A DNA stretch of 64,000 nucleotides from Streptomyces pinistramenti (GCF_020564935.1 NZ_JAJCXB010000025.1:1-64000); one strand, 5' to 3'; positions 18,174 to 26,353 are shown, counted from the first letter of the stretch. The notes: generated by a model not told the origin, from the letters alone. Numbers and translations are program-made.

Positions 18174-18914
18174 TCAGCGGATCTCCGGGGGCGGCGTACG
18201 GTCGGCGTCGACCTTCTCCGTGCGTTCCAGCTCGCCCCAGACGATGTAGCGGTAGTCCGAGGTGTAGACCGGGGTGCAGGTGGTGAGCGTGATGTAGCGG
18301 CCCGCCTTGCGCTTGCCGGACTCCTTGGGGACCGCGTCGAGGACATCGACGTTGTACTTCGAGGTCTGGGGGAGCGTCGCGTAGACCTTGTAGATGTACC
18401 AGGTGTCCTTGGTCTCGAAGACGATCGGGTCGCCGTCCTTGAGCTTGTCGATGTTGTGGAACTTGGCGCCGTGTCCGTCACGGTGGGCGGCGAGCGTGAA
18501 GTTGCCCTTTTTGTCCTGCGGCAGCTCCGACTTGACCGGCTTGGTGTAGTAGCCGGCCACCCCCTCGTTGAGGATCGTGTCCTCGGTGCCCTGCTTGACC
18601 AGCACCTCACCGTTCTTCATCGCCGGTACGTGCAGGAAGCCGATGCCGTCCTTGGTGTCCAGCTTTCCCGGCCCCTTCGGAGCGCTGGACGCCCAGTGCT
18701 TACGCACCTCGTCGCTCTGCTTGTGGGAAGCGCGGTCGGCGAGGACGTTCGTCCACCACAGGGAGTAGACGACGAACAGGCCCAGGATCAGCCCCGCGGT
18801 GATCAGCAGCTCGCCGAAGACGCTGATCACGGAGGCGATCGCCCCTCGCACCCGGCGTGGGCGGCGTGACGGCGTGGACCGGTCGGTGTCCTGTTCGTGG
18901 TCCGTGGCAGTCAC
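18174..18914 (-). CDS. srtE2: class E sortase
   Basis: Protein of 246 residues: short basic N-terminus, membrane segment at about 33-55, then the sortase fold. Catalytic residues are visible: His in A-A-H-R-D-G-H-G, Cys in T-L-T-T-C-T-P at about 213 and Arg in D-Y-R at about 222. Class E sortases anchor LAxTG-tagged proteins such as chaplins to the wall of actinobacteria. Start GTG at 18914, 25 bases after the upstream sortase. By position and order it corresponds to SrtE2 of S. coelicolor; the number is assigned from memory. Confidence 0.88.
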   Translation of the reverse strand: MTATDHEQDTDRSTPSRRPRRVRGAIASVISVFGELLITAGLILGLFVVYSLWWTNVLADRASHKQSDEVRKHWASSAPKGPGKLDTKDGIGFLHVPAMKNGEVLVKQGTEDTILNEGVAGYYTKPVKSELPQDKKGNFTLAAHRDGHGAKFHNIDKLKDGDPIVFETKDTWYIYKVYATLPQTSKYNVDVLDAVPKESGKRKAGRYITLTTCTPVYTSDYRYIVWGELERTEKVDADRTPPPEIR

Positions 18915-18939
18915 CGCGTAATACCCCTCTTACCCTCGG

Positions 18940-20523
18940 TCAGCCGGTGAGCGCAGCCGGTTCGCCCTTGCTCCGCGGCCGCTCGTCGACCATCTTGCCC
19001 CAGACGATCATCCGATAGGTACTGGTGAATTCCGGAGTGCAGGTCGTCAGTGTGATGTAGCGGCCCGGCCCCTTGAACCCGGACGCCTGCGGCACCGGTT
19101 GGATGACGCTGACGTTCTGCGGGCTGGTCTGCGGGAGGATGCTCTCCATTTGGTACGTGTAGTACGTACTCTGCGTCTCCACGACGATCTTGTCGCCCGG
19201 AGTGAGCTTGTTGATGTAACGGAACGGCTCGCCATGGGTGTTGCGGTGGGCGGCCACCGAGAAGTTGCCCTTCTTGTCCCACGGCATCGCGGTCTTGATT
19301 CCGCTGCTCTTGTCGTAGTGCCCGACCATGCCGCGGTCCAGCACCGTGTGCTTGTCGATCCCCTCGGCCACCGGCGCCTTCACGTCCAGCTTGGGGATAT
19401 ACATGATCGCGAAGCGCTCGCCGGGTGTGAGCGTCTTCTTCTCCTCGCCGCCCTCGTCCCAGGTGTGCTGGAGGGTACTGGCGGCGCCGCCGGCCTCTTC
19501 GTTGGCCAGCACGTTCGTCCACCACAGCTGGTAGGTCACGAACAGCAGCATCAGCACGCCGAGCGTGATGAACACCTCGCCCACGGCGCGGCTGGCGATC
19601 AGGCCGAGGCTGTCCTTGGCAGCTCGGGCCGCGCGGCGGGCCTCCAGCCGTGAGGTGGGCGCGGGCGGCGGCTCGGCCGCGGCCGGTGCGGCGGCCGCAC
19701 CACCGTGCTTGCCGCGCTTGCCGCCGCGCTTGGCCGCTTGCTGGGCGGCCTTGCGCCGGGCAGCACGTCCGCCCGGCGCCGGGTCGGTTTCACGTGAAAC
19801 CGACCGGCTCAGCGCCGAGTTGGTTTCACGTGAAACGCCGTCACCGTCACCGCCCGCAGCGCTCTGGCCGCCGGTCGCCGCAGGCTCCTCGGCCTGACGC
19901 AGCGCCATCGTCGACTCGTCCAGCCCTGGGCCGGGACGGGACGACGGGACCGGGGAAGAAGCCGGCGAGGGCACCGCCGCGGAACGGGAAGGGCGGGCGG
20001 CGGCCGGGCGCGGGGCCGCCGGCTCGCCGCCGGAGAACGGATCGGCGGCGGGCGGAACGGATATCGGGTCGCCGTGCACCGAGTGAGGTTCGTAGCCGGT
20101 GCCGTACGCGCCGCGGGGCTTCGGGGGGTAGCCGCCGCCGTGAGGCTGCTCGCCGCCGTGGGGAGCGGTCGCGTCGCCCGACGGCTGCGGTGTCTGGAGG
20201 TGCGGGCGGAACCAGGGGGAGCCCTGCCCGCCCGGCGCCTGTCCGGCCCGCTCGCTCCCGGGCCCGGCCCGGCCCGCGGCGCCCTGCTGCTGCCCCGCCG
20301 AGCCGTCCGGCCCGTCCAGGGGATCGGCCGCGCCCGCGCCGTACGTCCCGGCGGGCGGTCCGGCCGGGCCCGGCAGCGGATCCGTCAGCGGGTCGTTGAG
20401 CTGTCCCACCGCCGCCTCGAAGGCCGCATCGCCCCCGTACGGATCGGCGGCCTCGTACCCGGGCGACGGCTGGTCGTACGGATCCTGGGATCTGCCGTCA
20501 CGCTCGGGGCGCGTGGTGGTCAC
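18940..20523 (-). CDS. srtE1: class E sortase with long disordered N-terminal tail
   Basis: Protein of 527 residues. The first 330 or so are Gly/Pro/Ala/Ser-rich and probably disordered, followed by a basic stretch, one membrane segment (I-T-L-G-V-L-M-L-L-F-V-T-Y) and the sortase domain with A-A-H-R-N-T-H-G, T-L-T-T-C-T-P (Cys about 495) and Y-R (Arg about 504). The tail is cytoplasmic by topology and unusually long for the class. It contains two exact parS sequences read as V-S-R-E-T. GTG at 20523 overlaps the amidotransferase stop (GTGA), so translation is coupled. The membrane-proximal W-W-T-N-V-L-A is shared with the neighbouring sortase, suggesting duplication. Confidence 0.88.
   Translation of the reverse strand: MTTTRPERDGRSQDPYDQPSPGYEAADPYGGDAAFEAAVGQLNDPLTDPLPGPAGPPAGTYGAGAADPLDGPDGSAGQQQGAAGRAGPGSERAGQAPGGQGSPWFRPHLQTPQPSGDATAPHGGEQPHGGGYPPKPRGAYGTGYEPHSVHGDPISVPPAADPFSGGEPAAPRPAAARPSRSAAVPSPASSPVPSSRPGPGLDESTMALRQAEEPAATGGQSAAGGDGDGVSRETNSALSRSVSRETDPAPGGRAARRKAAQQAAKRGGKRGKHGGAAAAPAAAEPPPAPTSRLEARRAARAAKDSLGLIASRAVGEVFITLGVLMLLFVTYQLWWTNVLANEEAGGAASTLQHTWDEGGEEKKTLTPGERFAIMYIPKLDVKAPVAEGIDKHTVLDRGMVGHYDKSSGIKTAMPWDKKGNFSVAAHRNTHGEPFRYINKLTPGDKIVVETQSTYYTYQMESILPQTSPQNVSVIQPVPQASGFKGPGRYITLTTCTPEFTSTYRMIVWGKMVDERPRSKGEPAALTG
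19787..19800. promoter_or_regulatory. parS site (exact)
   Basis: GTTTCACGTGAAAC, exact match to the Streptomyces ParB-binding sequence, inside the srtE1 linker coding region where it encodes V-S-R-E-T on the minus strand. Confidence 0.92.
19823..19836. promoter_or_regulatory. parS site (exact)
   Basis: Second exact GTTTCACGTGAAAC, 36 bases from the previous one and in the same reading frame of srtE1. Confidence 0.92.
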
Positions 20524-21158
20524 GCGCCGGCCTTGCCGACCACCGGGGCAAGCCCCGTCGAACGCTCCGCTGCTCCCGTGTCGCCGCAATCCACCAGCCA
20601 GTTGGCCAGCATCCGGTGGCCCCATTCGGTCAGCACCGACTCGGGGTGGAACTGCACGCCCTCGACGGGCAGTTCACGGTGCCGCAGCCCCATCGGAATG
20701 CCGTTGCCGGTCCAGGCGGTGACGGTCAGTTCGTCCGGCACGGTGCCCTGCTCGACGGCCAGCGAGTGATAGCGGGTGGCGGTGAAGGGCGAGGGCAGGC
20801 CGCGGAAGACGCCGGCGCCCTCGTGCGAGACCAGCGAGGTCTTGCCGTGCAGCAGCTCGGGCGCCCGGCCCACCACACCGCCGTACGCGACCGCCATCGA
20901 CTGCATCCCCAGGCAGACGCCGAAGACCGGCACGCCGGTGTCCGCGCAGTGCCTGACCATGTCGACGCAGACACCCGCCTGCTCGGGGGTGCCGGGGCCC
21001 GGGGAGAGCAGCACGCCGTCGAAGCCGTCCTGGGCGTGGCTCAGGGCGACCTCGTCGTTGCGCAGCACCTCGCATTCGGCGCCCAGTTGGTAGAGGTACT
21101 GCACGAGGTTGAAGACGAAGCTGTCGTAGTTGTCGACGACCAGAATGCGTGCGCTCAT
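20520..21158 (-). CDS. pabA: glutamine amidotransferase, aminodeoxychorismate/anthranilate synthase component II
   Basis: Class I glutamine amidotransferase of 212 residues. The triad is visible: Cys at about 82 in G-V-C-L-G, and His 171 and Glu 173 in H-P-E-S. D-N-Y-D-S-F near the N-terminus and S-P-G-P-G-T are typical of TrpG/PabA, which supply ammonia to chorismate-using synthases for tryptophan or folate. No component I gene is in the window, so TrpG and PabA cannot be told apart. It is embedded in the sortase cluster, overlapping a small membrane-protein gene upstream (ATGA) and srtE1 downstream (GTGA). Confidence 0.88.
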   Translation of the reverse strand: MSARILVVDNYDSFVFNLVQYLYQLGAECEVLRNDEVALSHAQDGFDGVLLSPGPGTPEQAGVCVDMVRHCADTGVPVFGVCLGMQSMAVAYGGVVGRAPELLHGKTSLVSHEGAGVFRGLPSPFTATRYHSLAVEQGTVPDELTVTAWTGNGIPMGLRHRELPVEGVQFHPESVLTEWGHRMLANWLVDCGDTGAAERSTGLAPVVGKAGA

Positions 21159-21331
21159 CGGACGGCTGCCATCCCTTGATCGACCGTGACGTCATTGAAG
21201 GGGAGCAGCGGCTCCGCCCACGGAAAGACGTACTGGAAAAGCACGAAGACGACCGCCAGCACCAGCACCAGTGAAATCAGCGCCTTCACCCATGTGTTGC
21301 CCGGCAGATGCCGCCAGATCCAGCCGTACAT
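21155..21331 (-). CDS. 58-residue single-span membrane protein
   Basis: Small gene in the same frame as a longer open frame that reaches 22096. The ATG at 21331 gives 58 residues: a basic/aromatic start (M-Y-G-W-I-W-R-H-L-P), one hydrophobic helix at about 18-35 and a short polar tail. The stop overlaps the amidotransferase ATG by 4 bases (ATGA), strong evidence of real coupled translation. It has no domain I recognise. Its place at the head of the amidotransferase-sortase operon suggests a membrane role, but none can be named. Confidence 0.7.
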   Translation of the reverse strand: MYGWIWRHLPGNTWVKALISLVLVLAVVFVLFQYVFPWAEPLLPFNDVTVDQGMAAVR

Positions 21332-21414
21332 GCTGTCGCTGCCCCTACTTGCCGATGACGATGACGATGTCGATTGCCCCTCCAGACTAAGGGGAGAGGG
21401 TGGGGGCACGTGGG

Positions 21415-22107
21415 TCAGCCGGGCAAAGCCGATGGCCTTCCCTGTGCCAAGGGTTGGGTGGAATCCAGATGCGCCCAGGTGATCAGCCGGTGACTGTGGC
21501 CCCATTCCGGCTCGCAGGTCGTCAGCGTCAGGTAGCGGCCTGGACCGTTGTACCCGGAGGCGCGGGGCACCGGGTCGATCACGCCGATGTCGCTGGGCAG
21601 CGTGGTGTAGGGACGCCTGTCGATGCGGTACGTGAACCAGGTGGTGCCGTCGGTCAGCACCACGGCGTCGCCGGGCCGCAGCCGCGGGAAGTCCTTGAAC
21701 GGGTCGCCGTAGGTACGGCGGTGCCCGGCGACGGCGAAGTTGCCGACCACGCCGAGCCGCGCGGTGCCCGCGTAGTGACCGAGACCACGCTTGAGGACGT
21801 CGGTCGCGGTGCCTTCGATGACGGGCTTGGACCAGTCCGTCCCGAGGCGCGGGATGTACATGACGGCGAAGGGCCTGCCCGCTTCGTAGGGGCGTGGCCG
21901 GGCGGACGGCGCCGGGCCGGGTGTGTCGTGGTGCCCGGCGGCCGGGGCGGCCGACCACTGCTCGCGCAGCGTGCCGAGTTCGCCGTCCATCGCGTCGTCG
22001 GCCCGCACCCCGGTCCAGAACAGGGTGTAGACGACGAGGAGGACGATCAGGGTGCCGGCGGTGACACAGATTTCGCTGAGGGTCCGTACGATCCACCGCA
22101 CCGTCAT
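21415..22107 (-). CDS. third class E sortase
   Basis: Sortase of 230 residues: membrane segment at about 10-32, then the catalytic domain with His in A-G-H-R-R-T-Y-G, Cys at about 198 in T-L-T-T-C-E-P and Arg at about 207 in S-H-R. The motifs are intact, so it should be active; the E-P after the Cys differs from the T-P of the two neighbours and may mean different specificity. It lacks the long tail of srtE1. It sits 36 bases downstream of the DUF881 gene and 83 bases upstream of the small membrane-protein gene. Confidence 0.87.
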   Translation of the reverse strand: MTVRWIVRTLSEICVTAGTLIVLLVVYTLFWTGVRADDAMDGELGTLREQWSAAPAAGHHDTPGPAPSARPRPYEAGRPFAVMYIPRLGTDWSKPVIEGTATDVLKRGLGHYAGTARLGVVGNFAVAGHRRTYGDPFKDFPRLRPGDAVVLTDGTTWFTYRIDRRPYTTLPSDIGVIDPVPRASGYNGPGRYLTLTTCEPEWGHSHRLITWAHLDSTQPLAQGRPSALPG

Positions 22108-22143
22108 CCGGCCCCGCCCCTCCCCGCCGGCCCGGCGGGCGGG

Positions 22144-22914
22144 CTACGGCTTCACAGGCTGTGCGTAGTGGAGTTCCACTGTGCCGGAGTAGCCGGGAAG
22201 AGTCACCGCCTCGTGCTGCTCGACTTTCCAGCCCAGGCCGTAGGCGTTCACGTACTGCAGGTAGTTCTGGATCGCGGGCGAGGCGTTGAGCGCCTTGCTC
22301 AGCGCCTCGCGGTCACCGATCGCGGTGATCGTGTACGGCGGTGAGTAGACGCGGCCCTGGAGGATCAGGGTGTTGCCGACGCAGCGCACCGCGCTGGTGG
22401 AGATCAGCCGCTGGTCCATGACCCGGATGCCCTTGGCGCCGCCCTGCCACAGCGCGTTCACCACGGCTTGCAGGTCCTGCTGGTGGATGACGAGGTCGTT
22501 GGGCTGCGGCTCGGGGACGCCGGGGATCTTGGCGGTCGCGTTCGGCGGGGCATCGGTGAGGCTGACGGACATGCCCTGGCCGCGCAGCTTCTCGGTTCCG
22601 GCGTTCTCCTCCAGGGCCTTGACCTTGGCGTCCTGGGCCTCGGAGCTGCCGTTGTCGCGCCGGGCGAGTGCCTCGACGTCCTCGCGCAGGGCGGCGTTGC
22701 GCTCGTCGTGCGTACCGTTCTTCTGGCTGCGTTCCTGGATGAGGTCCGACAGCCGGAGCATGGAGTCGTCCGAACGCAGATCCGTGCCGCGGGCGGTGTC
22801 AAAGCTCAGCCAGAACATCAGCCCGGCGAGGGCGAAGACCGCGAGAGTGAGCAGACGCACAGGCCGCAGACGCGAGCGGGGCGGGCGTGCGGAGGAGTCG
22901 GCGGAAGTGCTCAA
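22144..22914 (-). CDS. DUF881 family membrane protein
   Basis: Protein of 256 residues with an N-terminal membrane segment at about 21-38, a coiled-coil stretch (about 50-110) and the DUF881 domain with N-A-L-W-Q-G-G-A-K-G-I-R-V and Y-S-P-P-Y-T-I-T-A-I-G. DUF881 proteins lie near division and sporulation genes in Gram-positives and have no assigned chemistry. The start is a TTG at 22914 preceded by GGAGCAAGGG; TTG starts are rare in this window. It is divergent from crgA. Confidence 0.82.
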   Translation of the reverse strand: MSTSADSSARPPRSRLRPVRLLTLAVFALAGLMFWLSFDTARGTDLRSDDSMLRLSDLIQERSQKNGTHDERNAALREDVEALARRDNGSSEAQDAKVKALEENAGTEKLRGQGMSVSLTDAPPNATAKIPGVPEPQPNDLVIHQQDLQAVVNALWQGGAKGIRVMDQRLISTSAVRCVGNTLILQGRVYSPPYTITAIGDREALSKALNASPAIQNYLQYVNAYGLGWKVEQHEAVTLPGYSGTVELHYAQPVKP

Positions 22915-23004
22915 CGTACCCTTGCTCCTTACGACGCCGCGGAAGCACTACGCTAACGGACGCCCCGGGGCGAGGAACCGCTCCCCGGCGCTTCCATCCG
23001 GCAC

Positions 23005-23040
23005 CCATCCCGTACGCCCCCGCCATCCCGTACGCCCCCG
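23005..23040. repeat. 18-bp tandem duplication upstream of crgA
   Basis: Two exact, head-to-tail copies of CCATCCCGTACGCCCCCG in the 197-base divergent gap between the DUF881 gene and crgA. Each has the palindrome CGTACG. It could bring together two regulator sites or be a recent slippage. Confidence 0.8.
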
Positions 23041-23111
23041 CGTGGAAGGGGCACCTCCCGCTCGACGGAAGTCGAGAGTGGGGGAGCAGCGCATCGACAG
23101 GAGAGTTCCTC

Positions 23112-23366
23112 GTGCCGAAGTCACGGATCCGCAAGAAGGACGACTTCACGCCGCCGCCGGCGAAGACCACCAGCCTGAAGGTGCATTCAGGCCGTGGCTG
23201 GGTCGCGCCGCTGATGCTGGCGATGTTCCTGATCGGTCTCGCCTGGATCGTGCTGTTCTACGTGTCCGAGGGCGATCTGCCGATCAAGGCCATGGGCAAC
23301 TGGAACATCGTGTGCGGATTCGGCTTCATCGCGGTGGGCTTCGGCGTCTCCACACAGTGGAAGTAG
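23112..23366 (+). CDS. crgA: cell division protein CrgA
   Basis: Protein of 84 residues, the standard CrgA size: basic N-terminus (P-K-S-R-I-R-K-K) and two membrane segments at about 33-54 and 64-80. CrgA is an actinobacterial septation regulator that binds divisome proteins; in Streptomyces it holds back septum formation in aerial hyphae. GTG at 23112 is preceded by AGGAG; the longer frame from 22887 has no support. Divergent from the DUF881 gene. Confidence 0.93.
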   Translation: MPKSRIRKKDDFTPPPAKTTSLKVHSGRGWVAPLMLAMFLIGLAWIVLFYVSEGDLPIKAMGNWNIVCGFGFIAVGFGVSTQWK

Positions 23367-23396
23367 CGCAAGCCCTGCCCAAGGCCATCCACACGG

Positions 23397-23584
23397 TTAT
23401 CCACAACCGGGGAAAACTTCAGAAGATCTGTGGATAACCTCTCGGATGTTGACGCCGGTGTGACCGGTGGCACCCCCACCGACCCCCCTGCGCCCCCTGT
23501 CCTTACTGGGGAAACGCAGGTCCGTGCAATCCGGGGCAGGTGTTCCCCACAGCGTGCACAAGATCCGCCACGCGCTGTGGACAA
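23397..23584. promoter_or_regulatory. cluster of three perfect DnaA boxes
   Basis: The gap between crgA and the convergent rhomboid gene contains exact DnaA boxes: TTATCCACA at 23397-23405 (plus), TGTGGATAA at 23429-23437 (minus) and TGTGGACAA at 23576-23584 (minus). The first two face each other 23 bases apart. Being between convergent genes, they are unlikely to be promoter elements. A DnaA-box cluster near oriC that limits initiation is known in S. coelicolor; identity with this locus is not shown. Confidence 0.75.
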
Positions 23585-23646
23585 CTTGACGGAACGGGGC
23601 CTCGTGCCCTAGTTACCCCCAGCCCCGACGAGGCGCAGCGGGCCCT

Positions 23647-24555
23647 TCAGCCCACCAGCTGGAGGGTCCGTACCCACACCACGGCGACGATCGCCAGCAG
23701 CGCGACCACGCACGTCAGGGTGTGCACCAGCGTCCGGCGGTCGCGCGGCGCGTGCACCATGCCGTACGCGACCGCGGCGCCCATCACCAGACCGCCGACG
23801 TGCGCCTGCCAGGCGATATTCGGCCACAGGAAGGTGAAGACGAGGTTGAGGGCGAGCAGGATCAGGACCGGCTTCATGTCGTGGTTCAGCCGGCGCAGCA
23901 GCACTGCCGTCGCGCCCAGAAGCCCGAAGATCGCGCCGGAGGCGCCGAGCGAGGGCTGGTTCTGCGCGGCGAGGAGATACGACAGGGCGCTGCCGCCGAG
24001 CCCGGCGATCATGTAGAGCGCCACGAAGCGGACCCGGCCGAGCGCCGCTTCGAGGGGCGGGCCCAGCCACCACAGCGACAGCATGTTGAACGCGATGTGC
24101 GCGATCTGCTGGTGCAGGAACATCGCGGTGACCAGGCGGTACCACTGGCCCTCCGCGACGCCGACGAGCTGGTACTGATCCGGGTCGAAGGCCAGGCCGA
24201 TCAGGTCGAGGCGGCCGACCAGGCCGGCGTCGGCCGCGGACACCGCGATGAAGAGGGCCACGTTGAGGCCGAGCAGGATCTTGGTGATCAGCCGCGGGTC
24301 GGCGGCGATCGTGCCGCCCGCGATCGTGCGCGGGGCCGTCGCGTGCGCCGAATGTCCGGTGCCGCTGCCGTCGCGTACGCAGTCCTGGCACTGGAAGCCG
24401 ACCGAGGCGCTGACCATGCACTCCGGGCAGATGGGCCGCTCGCAGCGGGTGCAGTGGATGCCGGTCGCACGGTCCGGATGGCGGTAGCAACCGGGGAGGC
24501 CGCGCTCGCCGTCCGCGTTCTGCGGCTCCTGTGGGCTGCCTGGCACCTGATCCAT
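23647..24555 (-). CDS. rhomboid family intramembrane serine protease with zinc-binding N-terminus
   Basis: Protein of 302 residues. A Cys/His-rich region at about 20-65 (C-Y-R-H-P, C-T-R-C, C-P-E-C, C-Q-D-C) looks like a B-box-type zinc ribbon. The rhomboid domain has about seven membrane segments with catalytic Ser 206 in G-A-S-G and His 252 in A-H-V-G-G, so it should be active. Rhomboids cut membrane proteins within the bilayer. ATG at 24555 is preferred over the longer frame to 24600. Substrate unknown. Confidence 0.9.
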   Translation of the reverse strand: MDQVPGSPQEPQNADGERGLPGCYRHPDRATGIHCTRCERPICPECMVSASVGFQCQDCVRDGSGTGHSAHATAPRTIAGGTIAADPRLITKILLGLNVALFIAVSAADAGLVGRLDLIGLAFDPDQYQLVGVAEGQWYRLVTAMFLHQQIAHIAFNMLSLWWLGPPLEAALGRVRFVALYMIAGLGGSALSYLLAAQNQPSLGASGAIFGLLGATAVLLRRLNHDMKPVLILLALNLVFTFLWPNIAWQAHVGGLVMGAAVAYGMVHAPRDRRTLVHTLTCVVALLAIVAVVWVRTLQLVG

Positions 24556-24732
24556 CGGTCCCTCGTCCTCTCTGCGGCTGAGCGCGTCATCACAGCACAC
24601 CCGCCGGTCGCCCGGCCAGCGCCCATGGCAGGCATCGCGGCCTTGGTACGCCGCCCGGACACGCTGTACGCCCCGCCTGGTCTACGACCGGGCGGGGCGC
24701 AATGGTTCCCTCGGGCGGGATGCCCGTGTGCG

Positions 24733-25266
24733 TCAGCCTTCGCGGGTCTCCACGACGACCGACTCGATGATGATGTCCTGGACGGGACGGTCGGTGCGCG
24801 GGTTGGTCCCGGTGGCACCGATGGCGTCCACGACCTTCTTGCCGGCCTCGTTGCCGACCTCACCGAAGATGGTGTGCTTGCCGGTCAGCCAGGCGGTCGG
24901 GGCGAGGGTGATGAAGAACTGCGAACCGTTCGTGCCGGGGCCGGCGTTGGCCATGGCCAGCAGGTACGGCTTGGTGAAGGCCAGCTCGGGGTGGAACTCG
25001 TCGCCGAATTCGTAGCCGGGTCCGCCGGTGCCGTTGCCCAGCGGGTCGCCGCCCTGGATCATGAAACCGCTGATGACACGGTGGAAGACGGTGCCGTCGT
25101 ACAGCTTGTCCGTGGACTTCTTGCCGGTTGCCGGGTTGGTCCATTCCCGCTCGCCGGTGGCGAGTTCGACGAAGTTCTTGACCGTCTTGGGTGCGTGGTT
25201 CGGCAGCAGCCGAATCTCGATGTCGCCCTGGTTGGTCTTCAGGGTGGCGTAGAGCTGCTCAGCCAC
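24733..25266 (-). CDS. ppiA: peptidyl-prolyl cis-trans isomerase (cyclophilin)
   Basis: Cyclophilin of 177 residues, no signal peptide, so cytoplasmic. Core motifs are F-H-R-V-I-S-G-F-M-I-Q-G-G-D (catalytic Arg) and N-G-S-Q-F-F-I-T. It catalyses proline isomerisation in folding. GTG at 25266 follows GGAAGG; the very long open frame upstream, to 26868, is an artefact of GC content that runs through tRNA-Ala. Monocistronic by spacing. Confidence 0.92.
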   Translation of the reverse strand: MAEQLYATLKTNQGDIEIRLLPNHAPKTVKNFVELATGEREWTNPATGKKSTDKLYDGTVFHRVISGFMIQGGDPLGNGTGGPGYEFGDEFHPELAFTKPYLLAMANAGPGTNGSQFFITLAPTAWLTGKHTIFGEVGNEAGKKVVDAIGATGTNPRTDRPVQDIIIESVVVETREG

Positions 25267-25617
25267 GGATCTACCTTCCATAAGTCTTCGCTGTCGGTTC
25301 CCGATCCTCGCACGGGGCGGCTCCCTCGTCGCCCGGCCACCGCTCTCCGGGCGGGCATGGCGGCTCTTTTCCGCCGCCGCCCCGCCGCGCCTCCGGACGA
25401 CGCGCGACGGGGGCCCGCCGGATCCGGGGCGCGGTGCGGCAAACCGTGGCATTGTCATCCCAAGGCTCCGGAAGGTCCCCAATGACCCGGATGCCCGCCA
25501 GCACCTGCCGTGCGATGAGCGAGCGGGCATGATCTTCAATCGGGTGGACAGGCGACACAGCAGACATGGGGGAGCAGCCCCCACAGCCCCGGACACGCCA
25601 CCGAGGAGGAGGATCCC
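25267..25617. other. divergent control region between ppiA and the DUF5324 gene
   Basis: About 350 bases with no gene. The right end has the strong GAGGAGGAGGAT ribosome site of the next gene. I see no operator palindrome, DnaA box or parS. Confidence 0.4.
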
Positions 25618-26334
25618 GTGACCCGCAAGGACAGCGTGCGCGCCGCGACCGGTACGGCCAAGGACAGCGTGCGGCACGCCGCGGAGGTGGTGGCTCCGTA
25701 TGCCGGTACGGCCAAGGACACCGCGGTGCAGTTCGCCCAGGAAGCGCGTACGCGCATGACACCGCTGATGGCGGAGGCCGCCCAGCAGGCCCGCGACCGG
25801 TACGACGCCCATCTCCACCCGCGGATCGAGCACGCCCGTGGCGCGCTGCCGCCCCGGGTCGACGCGGCGGCGACCCGGGCCGCCTGCCGTACCCGCAGCG
25901 CCGCCAGGCAGGCCGCCGACTACACCGCGCCCCGGGTGGAGAGCGCCGTGCACACCGCGCGCGCGGCGGCCGAACCGGTGCGCGATGAGGCGTTCGCCCG
26001 TGGCAGCGCCGCGCTCGCCGCGCTGCGCGGGCAGGTGACGGCGGCCGAGATCGAGAAGCTCGCGAAGAAGCACCGCAGGCGCTGCAGGACCGGCAAGGTG
26101 GCCAAGCGGCTCGTGGTGGTCGGCATCCTGGCCGGCGGTGCGGTCGCCGCCTGGAAGTGGTGGGACAAGCAGGCCAACCCCGACTGGCTGGTGGAGCCGC
26201 CGGCCCCGACCGAGGTCAGCGGCCGGGGCCGGCTCAGCTCGGTCGACGGCAGCGAGGGCGCGGCTCTGGACCCGGAGGTCCAGGCCAAGCAGGCCGAGGC
26301 CGACGAGCGCGGCAAGGGCGGCAGCAGCGCCTGA
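25618..26334 (+). CDS. DUF5324 family protein
   Basis: Protein of 238 residues. The N-terminal two thirds are Ala-rich amphipathic helix with repeated T-A-K-D-S/T, like LEA or apolipoprotein-type repeats. A membrane segment at about 166-182 (L-V-V-V-G-I-L-A-G-G-A-V-A-A-W) follows, then a short W-K-W-W-D-K and an acidic tail. It matches the Streptomyces family DUF5324, function unknown. The start is GTG after a GAGGAGGAGG ribosome site. Association of its helices with membranes or polymers is inference only. Confidence 0.8.
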   Translation: MTRKDSVRAATGTAKDSVRHAAEVVAPYAGTAKDTAVQFAQEARTRMTPLMAEAAQQARDRYDAHLHPRIEHARGALPPRVDAAATRAACRTRSAARQAADYTAPRVESAVHTARAAAEPVRDEAFARGSAALAALRGQVTAAEIEKLAKKHRRRCRTGKVAKRLVVVGILAGGAVAAWKWWDKQANPDWLVEPPAPTEVSGRGRLSSVDGSEGAALDPEVQAKQAEADERGKGGSSA

Positions 26335-26353
26335 CCGGCGGCGGCAGGTGTGC

